Notes under the pieces: generated by a model
What the model was told of the DNA's origin: nothing
Database searches by the model: none
What the model saw: the letters and a program-made list of their open reading frames with translations, nothing else
Assembly: GCA_002482715.1 (NCBI GenBank)
Contig: DLGN01000342.1
Location: 11,727 to 26,231 of the forward strand
DNA length: 14,505 nt
Origin: Oxalobacteraceae bacterium UBA7693
GTDB taxonomy: Bacteria > Pseudomonadota > Gammaproteobacteria > Burkholderiales > Burkholderiaceae_D
Reading direction: 5' to 3'
Part shown: piece after piece, positions 1 to 6,460 of the stretch
How positions within the stretch are numbered: position 1 is the first letter of the stretch
How the letters are laid out: each line of letters begins with the position of its first letter
Made by a program: the position numbers and the translations under genes

Positions 1-1098
1 TGGAAGTCCCAGAGCGTAATCGGTTACGACGTAGATAAAATTGCCCTCATGACTGCCCGACATATTAGTCAAAATAAGCACACCCTCGCGCGTTTGTGGC
101 TTGTACTTCACCATCGCCAGAAAACCGGGATTTAATCCGCCATGAAAAATAATTCTTTGTCCGGCAACCGTATCAAATTCCCAACCAAACTCATAGCCAC
201 CTTTTCGTTCCTTGGCTAATGCTTTAGCCAGTGTGTTTGAGATAATCCGTGGGTCATTTTCAAAAATGGCGACGAGATAGGTTGCCAAATCTTCGGCGCT
301 GCTAGTTACACCACCAGCGCCCATCATCAATCTTCCTGCTATGAAATTCTTTTCAACAGTAAAACCAAACCATTGCGCATGACCTAATGCCGGTCTTTCT
401 ACAGAATCGCTAGCCATTTGTATGTAAGAATTTTTCATTCCAAGCTTGGCAAAAATCCTATTTTCCACCACTTTTTCATACGGCATTTTCTCTACGGATT
501 CAATCAATTGAGCGATTAAAATGTAGTTTGCGTTTGAATACTGAAATCGAGCGCCGGGTTTTGCAAACAACTGCGCATACTTAAAATCGCGGATGACACG
601 CTCCATCGCATCAGCGCCGCGATAAGTCGTGTCTTGATTACGATTCCCTTCTAGCGTAGTCAGACCACTACGGTGATTGAGTAGATGGCGAATGCTGATT
701 TGGTCGGAAGCAGTTTTATCATTCGTCTGAAAGTAGGGAAGATATGTTGATACGGGATCGTCTAGTGATAATCGCCCCTCATCAGCGAGTTGCAAAACCA
801 CTAGCGCGGCGAATGACTTACTAATAGACCCGATTTGAAACGGTGTTTGGGCATTGACAATCGCACCCGTGCTATCGATACGTCCAAAGCCTTTCACATG
901 GGTGACTTTGCCATGACGGAAAAGTGCAAGTGCAACTCCTGGAATAGCAAGTTGCTGCATCCCTTGCTGAACATAGGCATCAATTTGCTCAGTCGAAGGT
1001 GAGGCTTGATCGGTGGTTTGAGCAATTGCAATTGCTGACACAAATAAACAACTGAAAAGCAGAATTGAAATCTGAACTACTGTTGAACGCATCACCAT
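1..1098 (-). CDS. Serine hydrolase, beta-lactamase/class C (AmpC-like) family, exported; C-terminus cut by window edge
   Basis: The reading frame is open from an ATG at 1098 to the window edge, giving 366 residues and no stop, so the C-terminus is missing. The start is backed by GAGGT seven bases upstream; an in-frame ATG at 1092 has worse spacing. Residues 1-27 form a hydrophobic signal peptide ending near AIA-Q, so the enzyme should act in the periplasm or be membrane-anchored. The three marks of the penicillin-binding/class C beta-lactamase fold are present: SISK (catalytic Ser91, Lys94) after FQIG, YSN at 187-189, and HGG at 319-321 in place of the KTG box. HGG is typical of the esterase/peptidase branch (EstB, D-aminopeptidase and LACTB-like proteins) rather than true beta-lactamases, so antibiotic hydrolysis should not be assumed. 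The substrate cannot be told from sequence. The gene stands alone, with a near-consensus FNR-like box about 80 bases upstream. Family assignment is secure; function is open. Confidence 0.9.
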   Translation of the reverse strand, partial: MVMRSTVVQISILLFSCLFVSAIAIAQTTDQASPSTEQIDAYVQQGMQQLAIPGVALALFRHGKVTHVKGFGRIDSTGAIVNAQTPFQIGSISKSFAALVVLQLADEGRLSLDDPVSTYLPYFQTNDKTASDQISIRHLLNHRSGLTTLEGNRNQDTTYRGADAMERVIRDFKYAQLFAKPGARFQYSNANYILIAQLIESVEKMPYEKVVENRIFAKLGMKNSYIQMASDSVERPALGHAQWFGFTVEKNFIAGRLMMGAGGVTSSAEDLATYLVAIFENDPRIISNTLAKALAKERKGGYEFGWEFDTVAGQRIIFHGGLNPGFLAMVKYKPQTREGVLILTNMSGSHEGNFIYVVTDYALGLP

Positions 1099-1547
1099 GC
1101 TGCTTACCTCGACTTAGAATGTACACAAGCCTTCAGCAGAAAGTGTGCCAACTAAAGGATATGTGTAAGCAGTTGATTTCATTCAACAATATATCCGACC
1201 GAGAAAACTAACACTTGTCCGTATCAGAAATACCGGACAGTTGTGGACACGTAGAGATGACGCGAAGGTTGTTAAAGTTAATCCCATCCGCGTTATGTCG
1301 ACTCCAGCTCAATTGATGATTGATCCATTCCCCATCATGCAATTAAGCCCATGCAGAACCTGTGGACTATCTAATGGTAAATTTCAAAAGGCTAGATGTA
1401 CTCTTTACGCGAGCGCCTACCAACTTTATCGACATGTTGAACTTGCACAAGTAGCGCACGCAGACCGCTGCCAATTTGCGAAATGACTTCACTTCATGGA
1501 GTTGCGCAAAAATTTTGACATCACCAATATGAGGTTGACAAGCGAAG
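1099..1547. other. Intergenic stretch without a convincing gene
   Basis: About 450 bases separate the serine hydrolase start from the end of the PH-domain gene. Short open frames exist on both strands (at most 81 codons). None has a ribosome binding site with sensible spacing, a recognisable motif or a plausible composition, so I call none. The stretch holds the promoter region of the serine hydrolase, an FNR-like dyad at 1173-1186, and an imperfect inverted repeat around 1217-1241 in which TGTCCGTAT is mirrored as ATACCGGACA with one extra C. It may include a decayed gene, but no fragment is recognisable. Confidence 0.5.
1173..1186. promoter_or_regulatory. FNR/Anr-like dyad, one mismatch, upstream of the serine hydrolase
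   Basis: TTGAT-TTCA-TTCAA matches nine of ten conserved positions of the FNR/Anr/CRP-family box TTGAT-N4-ATCAA. Its centre is about 81 bases upstream of the hydrolase ATG at 1098. No good -10 hexamer sits at the class II distance, so activity is uncertain. Its interest lies mainly in the perfect box found elsewhere in this window at 4462-4475. Confidence 0.3.
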
Positions 1548-2075
1548 CTAAGAAGTCGACTTTGCACGCTTTAAAGCATCAAGTACCGCATTTGGATTCT
1601 GCACACTCACCAGCAATGATGTTCCTGACTTCGCTGGCAAATACAGTACCTGAGAACGATCCGTCAAAGCTACGAAAATCGCCTTTCCATCTTGCGTAGA
1701 AAAATGCCCTGCACTCACTCCCGGCAATCCCAGTCCATTCCGGCGCCATTTGAGCTGTGCCGTGGGAATCGATTCATAAGAACCGATCTGCGCATTACCT
1801 AAATCAAACTCATCAAGACTGCGAGTGTAATGATAAAAATAGTCTGCTCGAACCAGAACATTCTTTCCGCTCAATTCGAAGGCATTGTCATGCATTGTGT
1901 AAGCAATTCCGAGAATAACCGGGGAAGCTAGTACCAGTCCGATAAGGGATTTTTGTATGGCGAATGCCATCCCTTCTTTATTCAACCAGAACAAAGGAAC
2001 ACAAACGACAAACACAGCAATCGCCACTAATACGAGATAAGCACTCAAGCCGACAGGAGCAATTTCGAAGGTCAT
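1548..2075 (-). CDS. Small membrane protein with a bacterial PH-like domain (bPH_5 type)
   Basis: This 175-residue protein has two hydrophobic segments, roughly residues 8-30 and 42-61, followed by a soluble domain. The C-terminal half carries the pattern LPG-x5-F-x3-DGKAIFVALTDRSQVLYLP, ending LLVSVQNPNAVLDAL. This matches my recollection of bacterial PH domains of the bPH_5 kind: a beta sandwich closed by a helix, of unknown ligand. I chose the ATG at 2075 because AGG lies seven bases before it. An in-frame ATG five codons upstream at 2090 has no ribosome binding site and would add MKGDV. The gene is transcribed away from the RebB pair, sharing the 2076-2243 region with it. A cellular role cannot be given. 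The domain call rests on motif memory, not a search. Confidence 0.75.
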   Translation of the reverse strand: MTFEIAPVGLSAYLVLVAIAVFVVCVPLFWLNKEGMAFAIQKSLIGLVLASPVILGIAYTMHDNAFELSGKNVLVRADYFYHYTRSLDEFDLGNAQIGSYESIPTAQLKWRRNGLGLPGVSAGHFSTQDGKAIFVALTDRSQVLYLPAKSGTSLLVSVQNPNAVLDALKRAKSTS

Positions 2076-2149
2076 CACGTCACCTTTCATTTTGATTAAG
2101 TAAAAATAATAATATTGTATTCAACTGAAGAATCACTTGCACTTTAAGT

Positions 2150-2179
2150 TTGTATTTAATTCGTGCAATTTCTCATAAT
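2150..2179 (+). promoter_or_regulatory. Possible sigma70 promoter for the RebB unit
   Basis: TTGTAT (2150-2155) and CATAAT (2174-2179) stand 18 bases apart in an AT-rich stretch and would start transcription about 55 bases before the rebB ATG. A six-base inverted repeat, TTGCAC (2137-2142) and GTGCAA (2163-2168), overlaps this region and could be an operator. Both calls are by eye. Confidence 0.35.
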
Positions 2180-2243
2180 AATTCATACAATCAAACTCCG
2201 TAGCAAATGAAGATGTCAGATCAACTCTAGAAAGGAAATTCCT

Positions 2244-2582
2244 ATGGGCGATATCGTTAATCCTCAAATCACCGATGCCATCACGCAAACCAATGTGAAA
2301 GTACTCGGTGAAGCACCTGCAATGGCGATGGGAAGTCTTTATCAAACTATCGGCAATTCAGTCGCGATGGCAGCGGCCAATGCAGTCTATGCGCAACAAC
2401 AGGCGAATGTGACTTATCAAGCAGCGACAACCATGGGAATTACAAAGCTATTTGAATCCAATACGGCTAGCGCAGCGAACATTGCGTCAAGCGGCAACAG
2501 TGTGCAAGAACAAATGCAGGCGAAAATGGATGCCTTAGCCGCTAAATTAGCGCAGCTCAAAGCTGCAAAATCAGGGGGATAA
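2244..2582 (+). CDS. rebB: RebB-family R-body structural protein
   Basis: This 112-residue protein is almost all predicted helix, rich in Ala and Gln. Residues 6-70 match the RebB-like family closely: NPQITDAITQTNVKVLGEAP, then AMGSLYQTIGNSVAMAAANA, then an AQQQANVTYQAATTMG motif. RebB proteins are the small subunits of refractile or R bodies, insoluble protein ribbons first known from Caedibacter that unroll at low pH and rupture membranes. Related genes are scattered through free-living Proteobacteria, often with unproven function. The tail (about 85-108, VQEQMQAKMDALAAKLAQLK) is a short amphipathic coiled-coil-like helix. AAGGA at 2232-2236, seven bases upstream, supports the start. Only one rebB copy is here, whereas classical reb loci carry several paralogues. 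It is followed after one base by a second small gene. Family identity is strong; ribbon formation is inference. Confidence 0.88.
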   Translation: MGDIVNPQITDAITQTNVKVLGEAPAMAMGSLYQTIGNSVAMAAANAVYAQQQANVTYQAATTMGITKLFESNTASAANIASSGNSVQEQMQAKMDALAAKLAQLKAAKSGG

Positions 2583-2583
2583 C

Positions 2584-2916
2584 ATGACATCACCGAATGC
2601 TTTCGCTTCAGAGAATGTGGAAGCTGTGGACAAGGAAACACAGCATGCAGATTCTATGGCTTATCTTGCGGCATTAAACACCGTCAACCTGATTCTGATT
2701 GATGCTGCCAATTTACAGCGCAACAACTATATGGTGTACACCTCTGCCCTCTGCTTAGCAATGCAAAAAATAGCTGATGGTGATGAGCAAGGGCAAATTT
2801 TGCTGCAGACTATCCAACAAAGCATCACGTTTGATCAAGAGTATTTGATGAAGAGTGGAAAAGGCTGCGTCGAAATTCTGGCCGAGTTCAAAAAACTTAG
2901 CCATTTGTATTGTTAA
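2584..2916 (+). CDS. Unidentified small protein coupled to RebB; possible R-body partner
   Basis: This 110-residue protein starts one base after the rebB stop, with a GGGGG stretch as ribosome binding site inside the rebB end, so the two are almost certainly co-translated. I do not recognise it. Residues 23-75 (DSMAYLAALNTVNLILIDAA onward) look like one long helix, and the stretch AANLQRNNYMVYTSA faintly recalls the AANAVYAQQQANVTYQAA section of RebB at a similar place. It could be a diverged RebB-like subunit or a chaperone. The N-terminus is polar and acidic. Two cysteines sit near the middle and C-terminal part (CLAMQK, GKGCVE) and a third is the last residue. No signal peptide or membrane span is evident. 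The coupling argues for a partner role in R-body assembly; this is inference. Confidence 0.75.
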   Translation: MTSPNAFASENVEAVDKETQHADSMAYLAALNTVNLILIDAANLQRNNYMVYTSALCLAMQKIADGDEQGQILLQTIQQSITFDQEYLMKSGKGCVEILAEFKKLSHLYC

Positions 2917-3157
2917 GGTAAATTCTGGTAGTTCAGCAGAAAGTAGCCTTTAAAAACCGGATTACAAAAGCCGGTCAGATTAACGATGCTTTCAAAAATA
3001 ATAGGAAAACACTAAACGTAATTCTATGGAACGGCACGCGGCGGATTCGACTCCGATATTGGTATAGATCGACATCCATTCATTTAAGTCAAATACAATG
3101 TCAATAATTAATTTAAGCAAGAAATATTTCCTTTGGAAAATGTGTTCTTAATTAACA
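2917..3157. other. AT-rich spacer after the RebB unit
   Basis: No gene is visible between the RebB pair and the lipoprotein. A weak hairpin (ACCGG at 2957-2961 with CCGGT at 2972-2976) lies 40 bases past the last stop, without a T tract, so it is a poor terminator. A string near 3047 (GGATTCGACTCC) resembles a tRNA T arm, but no cloverleaf surrounds it. Confidence 0.45.
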
Positions 3158-3163
3158 TATAAT
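3158..3163 (+). promoter_or_regulatory. Consensus -10 hexamer for the lipoprotein gene
   Basis: A perfect TATAAT lies 26 bases before the chosen ATG. The best -35 partner, TTGGAA at 3133-3138, is 19 bases away, slightly long. The predicted transcript would have a leader of about 20 bases carrying the GAGAGG ribosome binding site. Confidence 0.5.
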
Positions 3164-3189
3164 TCACATATTTGAATTTGAGAGGATAT

Positions 3190-4200
3190 ATGAAAAAGAA
3201 TTTTTGTTATTTATTGATGGTCATATCTATTTTTGGGTGCGGAGGAGGTAGCGACGCAACAATGAAGGAAAACTCCACCGGTTCAACTGGAAACACTCCG
3301 CCGGCTTCAAAATTAAGTGTTGATCAAACAATATTTGAAAAATTCTTTTTAACCCAAAATGGTGGCGCGTTTAACATCTATTTCCCTAGAACTTGGACCA
3401 AGCTTGAGAGTGACTGGTCCAAGGGATACTCCACGCACGAATATATTTCCCAAACACCTCTTGGCACCAACCCAATAGAGCTCAATGAAATCACCAACAA
3501 ATTCGGTTTAGACACAAGCACTCCGATCTCTCTAAAAAACAGATATACTTTTTATTTACACAATGGTCAGATAGTCAAAAGCAAATGGAAAGATAATAGC
3601 TATCGCCAAATAGAGCATGCAATGTATTCTGGGGCTAAAGTTCAATTAGTTATACTTGCGGATGATAATAAAACAATTGTCGACTCCCTTGACTTGGAAC
3701 AGTTTGAAAGCCAACCACTTGAAGGACTACTCGTCAACGCTCCGAATGGATTATTTACTGAGAGCTTTGACCCTCGCCCCTTCTTGCAATTAAAGAATAA
3801 AAATGCATCTTTTTTACCGGGGGCACAATTCATTAAATTTTACAAAAGACAGACAAATAATGTCTACACTGTAGAAGAATGTGGACAATGGGAGCCAAAT
3901 TATTACATACCTCAAACTTGTGCCAACGGCTCCAGCGATTTGAAAGCCGCGCTCTCTAAAGGCATAAACGTTAATGGATATATTTACTCAATCAATGAAG
4001 GGACCTTTTCTACGTTAGATGGAAACAAAATCTGGATAACTTCGAAGTACACAGAAGCCTACAAATTCTCGGAATATTTCATCGAAAAAAACAATCAAAT
4101 TTACTTTGGATTTTTTTACAAAAAAGACACTGATTATGGCAATAGAGTGCGCCTAAATGATGTCGCAGAAAAGAGCTTTAGGCGTGCCTTGACAGAGTAA
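3190..4200 (+). CDS. Orphan lipoprotein of unknown function
   Basis: This 336-residue protein begins MKKNFCYLLMVISIFGC, a clear signal peptide with a lipobox (IFGC, acylated Cys17; Phe at -2 is a little unusual). GGGSD and a Ser/Thr/Gly/Pro-rich linker to about residue 45 follow, so the mature part is tethered to a membrane on the periplasmic side or outside. I chose ATG 3190, not the in-frame TTG at 3172, because GAGAGG at 3180-3185 precedes it and because it starts exactly at the signal peptide. The remaining ~290 residues are polar and aromatic-rich, with two cysteines bracketing a short loop (VEECGQW to PQTCANG) that may form a disulfide. I recognise no family. The coding sequence is clearly more AT-rich than the hut, coaX and birA genes to the right, and the gene has its own promoter and terminator, which fits an acquired or fast-evolving gene. 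Confidence 0.8.
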   Translation: MKKNFCYLLMVISIFGCGGGSDATMKENSTGSTGNTPPASKLSVDQTIFEKFFLTQNGGAFNIYFPRTWTKLESDWSKGYSTHEYISQTPLGTNPIELNEITNKFGLDTSTPISLKNRYTFYLHNGQIVKSKWKDNSYRQIEHAMYSGAKVQLVILADDNKTIVDSLDLEQFESQPLEGLLVNAPNGLFTESFDPRPFLQLKNKNASFLPGAQFIKFYKRQTNNVYTVEECGQWEPNYYIPQTCANGSSDLKAALSKGINVNGYIYSINEGTFSTLDGNKIWITSKYTEAYKFSEYFIEKNNQIYFGFFYKKDTDYGNRVRLNDVAEKSFRRALTE

Positions 4201-4353
4201 TTTCTTTTATGCAATATGAATTCACCTTTATATCACCGATATCAAGATAAAATTTTCTATTCGAATAGTTATGCTTCTGAAACTCAAATATGAAAATATC
4301 TACTTAGAAGCTCCGAAAATACTGATTCACGGAAAAATTAGCTCCGAACAACA

Positions 4354-4391
4354 AATAAGATTCAAGCCTCTAAAGAGGCTTGAATCTTATT
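4354..4391 (+). terminator. Hairpin terminator after the lipoprotein gene
   Basis: Perfect 17-bp arms (4354-4370 and 4375-4391) close on a TAAA tetraloop. The outer ends are A/T-rich, giving short T-rich exits on both strands, so it may act in both directions. It lies 154 bases past the lipoprotein stop and insulates the FNR-box promoter region from upstream reading. Confidence 0.75.
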
Positions 4392-4461
4392 GACGTCAAA
4401 TCTAACTTTTTACATTAAATATAAATAAATATTCGAACTTATACGCATTCGTAGCCATAGT

Positions 4462-4475
4462 TTGATAGCTATCAA
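4462..4475. promoter_or_regulatory. Perfect FNR/Anr-type operator upstream of the MipA/OmpV gene
   Basis: TTGATAGCTATCAA is an exact match to the TTGAT-N4-ATCAA consensus for FNR/Anr/Dnr regulators, which sense oxygen or nitric oxide. The symmetry extends to AG and CT outside one mismatched pair (4459-4478). Weak -10 candidates (CAAAAT at 4495-4500, TACAAA at 4494-4499) lie about 20 bases downstream, near the class II activator arrangement. The only gene downstream in a suitable orientation is the MipA/OmpV gene, whose leader would be about 175 bases. The operator match is seen; its use is inference. Confidence 0.6.
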
Positions 4476-4607
4476 GCTGTACATCCTCTAATTACAAAAT
4501 CTCCTCACGTCATTTTTCCAGCAATTGACGGCAGAAATTACTCTGTTCGTCTCTTTGCGAATGTGATTTGCATAAGTTTTTTTTACAATTCAATGCGCCT
4601 GTTATAC

Positions 4608-4636
4608 GCCAGACTATCGATAAAGGATCGTCTGGC
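4608..4636 (+). promoter_or_regulatory. Inverted repeat in the MipA/OmpV leader
   Basis: GCCAGAC (4608-4614) pairs perfectly with GTCTGGC (4630-4636), and after one mismatch ATC pairs with GAT, leaving a seven-base loop. It is 46 bases before the ATG and followed by AAAAA. It could be an RNA stem in the leader or an operator for a response regulator. There is no U tract, so it is not an attenuator of the usual type. Confidence 0.35.
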
Positions 4637-4682
4637 AAAAACCCGCGCTCAATTAAATCACTCTTTCAAATCAGGAAAATAC

Positions 4683-5489
4683 ATGCGACACACAACCCCA
4701 AGCACTCTTTTCATTACAGCAGGTTTTGCTTTAAGCCTAGTATGCGCTCAGGTATCCGCACAAACGTTCAACGCAGTCCAATTACATGCCGCAGCCCCCG
4801 GACAAAGCGGTGGCATGCTCGGTGTGGCAGCACTTTCTACACCCGAATATCAAGGCTCTGCTAAAAATCGAAAACTCATCGTTCCTGTTGTCGACTATCA
4901 ATGGGCAAACGGCTGGTTTGCTGGTGGATCCAATGGGCTTGGTTACAATTTTTCTGGCGATCCAATGTTTCATTATGGGGTACGCGTGACCGGTGACATC
5001 GGACGTAAAGAAAAACGCGCGAAACTATTACGCGGTTTGGGAGACATTGACGCAAAATCAGAAATTGGTGCCTTCTTCACCTTCAATCCAGGAGCAGCTA
5101 CCTATTTCGGCAGCTCAGTTCGCTATGGTGCAGGAAATGATAACAAGGGAATGCTGTTTGATCTGAGCGCAGGATTTACCGAGTCCTGGAACCGCAACCT
5201 TCGCGCCGGTGCAAGTCTAGGTGCCAGCTATGCGAACGACAATTATATGCAGTCATTTTTCGGTATCAGTCAGGCGCAAGCTGCACGTTCAGCACACAAA
5301 ATATATACACCTAAGGCCGGACTGAAAAATACCTATGTCTCTGCATTTGTTTCTTACATGATCAACGACAGAACTTCACTTAACTTAATTGTCACTAGTG
5401 ACCGCTTAGCTGGGGATGCGAAATCGAGCCCCTTGAGCGAAAAAACCCGTACATCAAGTATCGTTGCAGCAGCAGCCTATCGTTTCTAA
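4683..5489 (+). CDS. MipA/OmpV-family outer membrane protein
   Basis: This 268-residue protein starts at ATG 4683, preceded by AGGAAA at 4673-4678. A 40-codon in-frame extension upstream is hydrophobic-poor and should be ignored. Residues 1-26 are a signal peptide ending VSA-Q. The mature part shows family marks: an early GVAALSTPEYQGSAKNRKLI segment, VDYQWANGWFAGGSNGLGYN, alternating beta-strand pattern, a YVSAFVSYMINDRTSLNL stretch and a C-terminal aromatic (AAAYRF), which is the outer-membrane insertion signal. MipA of E. coli bridges the lytic transglycosylase MltA and PBP1B. OmpV of Vibrio is an adhesin and immunogen. Which role applies here is unknown. The gene is monocistronic and converges with the next one. 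A perfect FNR-type box upstream suggests control by oxygen or nitric oxide. Confidence 0.9.
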   Translation: MRHTTPSTLFITAGFALSLVCAQVSAQTFNAVQLHAAAPGQSGGMLGVAALSTPEYQGSAKNRKLIVPVVDYQWANGWFAGGSNGLGYNFSGDPMFHYGVRVTGDIGRKEKRAKLLRGLGDIDAKSEIGAFFTFNPGAATYFGSSVRYGAGNDNKGMLFDLSAGFTESWNRNLRAGASLGASYANDNYMQSFFGISQAQAARSAHKIYTPKAGLKNTYVSAFVSYMINDRTSLNLIVTSDRLAGDAKSSPLSEKTRTSSIVAAAAYRF

Positions 5490-5501
5490 TGGTTGATGGA
5501 A

Positions 5502-5536
5502 TTGGGTGTTGTCTCATTTTTTCAGTCAACACCCAA
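5502..5536. terminator. Inverted repeat between convergent genes, possible terminator
   Basis: TTGGGTGTTG (5502-5511) and CAACACCCAA (5527-5536) are perfect 10-bp arms around a 15-base loop that itself contains TTTTTT. It lies between the two convergent stops (5489 and 5543) and could stop transcription from both sides. It lacks a U tract after the stem, so intrinsic activity is doubtful. Confidence 0.4.
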
Positions 5537-5542
5537 GCAAAC

Positions 5543-6295
5543 TTACAAAAGAATTTCAGGCAAGCTAGCGGAACGTGAATCCGATATCGGTAAGTTGTCT
5601 TGAGCGCGGTACGTGAACACCATAGAAAACTTCGTTTGGCCTGTTTGATTGCACCCTGCGGCATGAAATAAGTTACTAGAAAAAAGTAAGACATCACCTT
5701 GCTGCAAAGGCACACTAATCGCTTGTGCCAGCAAGGCTTGATTGGCAAGTACATCCGCGCGCAAAAACTGTGCGCCGTCTAACTGCCCTGCCTCAATTTG
5801 CCATCGGTGTGAACCAGGCAGAACCAATAAACAACCGTTCTCAATGTTCTCATCACGTAAAGCGAGCCATGCGCTGATCAATTCTGGCTTTTGAAAATGC
5901 CAATAACGGCTATCTCTATGCCAACCAGTCAAGCTTGAGAATCGCGCCTGTTTAGTCATGATGCAGTTGTGATGCACTTGCGACATCCTCACACCACTAC
6001 CCAAGAGTTGCGTCAGCACTTGCGCTAAATCTGCTTGAGTAGCCCAATCAGCTAGCAGCGGTGAACGTGCATAGGCTTGCAATAAGCGTCTGGCTGTTTG
6101 CCCACCTTCTGCATCACGCGACACTGGCGCACCAGGATAACGCGTATCCGCTTCGTACTCTATCGGTAGAACCACAGCGTCTAATTGTTGCTGCGCAAAG
6201 CTTAGCACTTGCTGACAATATTCCGAAGCGGTAAAGGCTGGCAAAACCAAAAATCCTTGTTGCTGAAATTGAGCGATTTGGTGAGGATTCAACAT
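5543..6295 (-). CDS. Phytanoyl-CoA dioxygenase (PhyH) family non-heme iron oxygenase
   Basis: This 250-residue protein has the normal length for bacterial PhyH proteins. It begins with the family pattern HQIAQFQQQGFLVLPAF. The iron triad is visible: His126 and Asp128 in GWHRDSRYW, and His211 in FHAAGCN. LVLPGSHRW (158-165) and KFSMVFTYR (222-230) follow the usual order, with the last arginine likely to bind 2-oxoglutarate. These enzymes hydroxylate or otherwise oxidise small or lipid substrates with Fe(II), O2 and 2-oxoglutarate in the cytoplasm. The substrate is unknown, since the family also includes ectoine hydroxylase and halogenase-like members. The ATG at 6295 has no clear ribosome binding site, but the family N-terminus begins there. 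The gene stands alone, convergent with the MipA/OmpV gene. Confidence 0.88.
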   Translation of the reverse strand: MLNPHQIAQFQQQGFLVLPAFTASEYCQQVLSFAQQQLDAVVLPIEYEADTRYPGAPVSRDAEGGQTARRLLQAYARSPLLADWATQADLAQVLTQLLGSGVRMSQVHHNCIMTKQARFSSLTGWHRDSRYWHFQKPELISAWLALRDENIENGCLLVLPGSHRWQIEAGQLDGAQFLRADVLANQALLAQAISVPLQQGDVLLFSSNLFHAAGCNQTGQTKFSMVFTYRAQDNLPISDSRSASLPEILL

Positions 6296-6420
6296 AGTGC
6301 AAACATAAAAAGGAAAAGGCGAGTTTCACATTATAGGATATGTAGCAAAGCCTTCTGCGAATCTCACGGGACAAATAGTAAAAAGAAATGAGACTGTAAA
6401 GTACGCAAAGTGTGTGATAC

Positions 6421-6440
6421 CAGATAAAATTTATTATCTG
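6421..6440. promoter_or_regulatory. 20-bp dyad just upstream of the DUF882 gene
   Basis: CAGATAA (6421-6427) and TTATCTG (6434-6440) form perfect 7-bp arms around AATTTA, followed by AATTTTTT. It contains a possible -10 (TATTAT, 6432-6437) that would give a leader under 20 bases for the gene starting at 6461. It may be an operator over the promoter, or a weak hairpin. No plus-strand gene lies upstream to be terminated. Confidence 0.35.
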
Positions 6441-6460
6441 AATTTTTTGATCAAACTATC

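Larger units (their letters stand above)
4201..4682. other. Long intergenic region with terminator, FNR box and leader hairpin
   Basis: This 480-base AT-rich gap has no gene. In order it holds the terminator of the lipoprotein (4354-4391), a perfect FNR/Anr-type palindrome (4462-4475) with weak -10 candidates about 20 bases downstream, a second possible -10 (TACAAT, 4584-4589), and an inverted repeat (4608-4636) in the presumed leader of the MipA/OmpV gene. The octamer GCTCCGAA occurs twice (near 4311 and 4341), probably by chance. Confidence 0.6.

Noticed and set aside
1241..1486. 81-codon plus-strand frame in the gap after the serine hydrolase
   Set aside because: No ribosome binding site, no recognisable motif, and an overlapping frame on the other strand of equal quality; looks like chance.
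1496..1699. 67-codon plus-strand frame
   Set aside because: It lies largely antisense to the end of the PH-domain gene, which has clear domain features.
2133..2345. 70-codon minus-strand frame before and over the RebB start
   Set aside because: It overlaps the well-supported RebB gene and its promoter region and has no motif.
1132..2946. Shared string TTCAGCAGAAA at about 1132 and 2932 as a direct repeat flanking the RebB region
   Set aside because: Only 11-12 bases match and the flanks differ; not enough for an attachment site or element boundary.
3040..3065. T-arm-like string (GGATTCGACTCC) suggesting a tRNA end or attachment site
   Set aside because: The T stem does not pair properly and no acceptor, D or anticodon arm can be drawn around it.
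4563..4682. 40-codon upstream extension of the MipA/OmpV frame
   Set aside because: The signal peptide begins at ATG 4683 with a good ribosome site; the extension covers the leader hairpin and is not signal-like.
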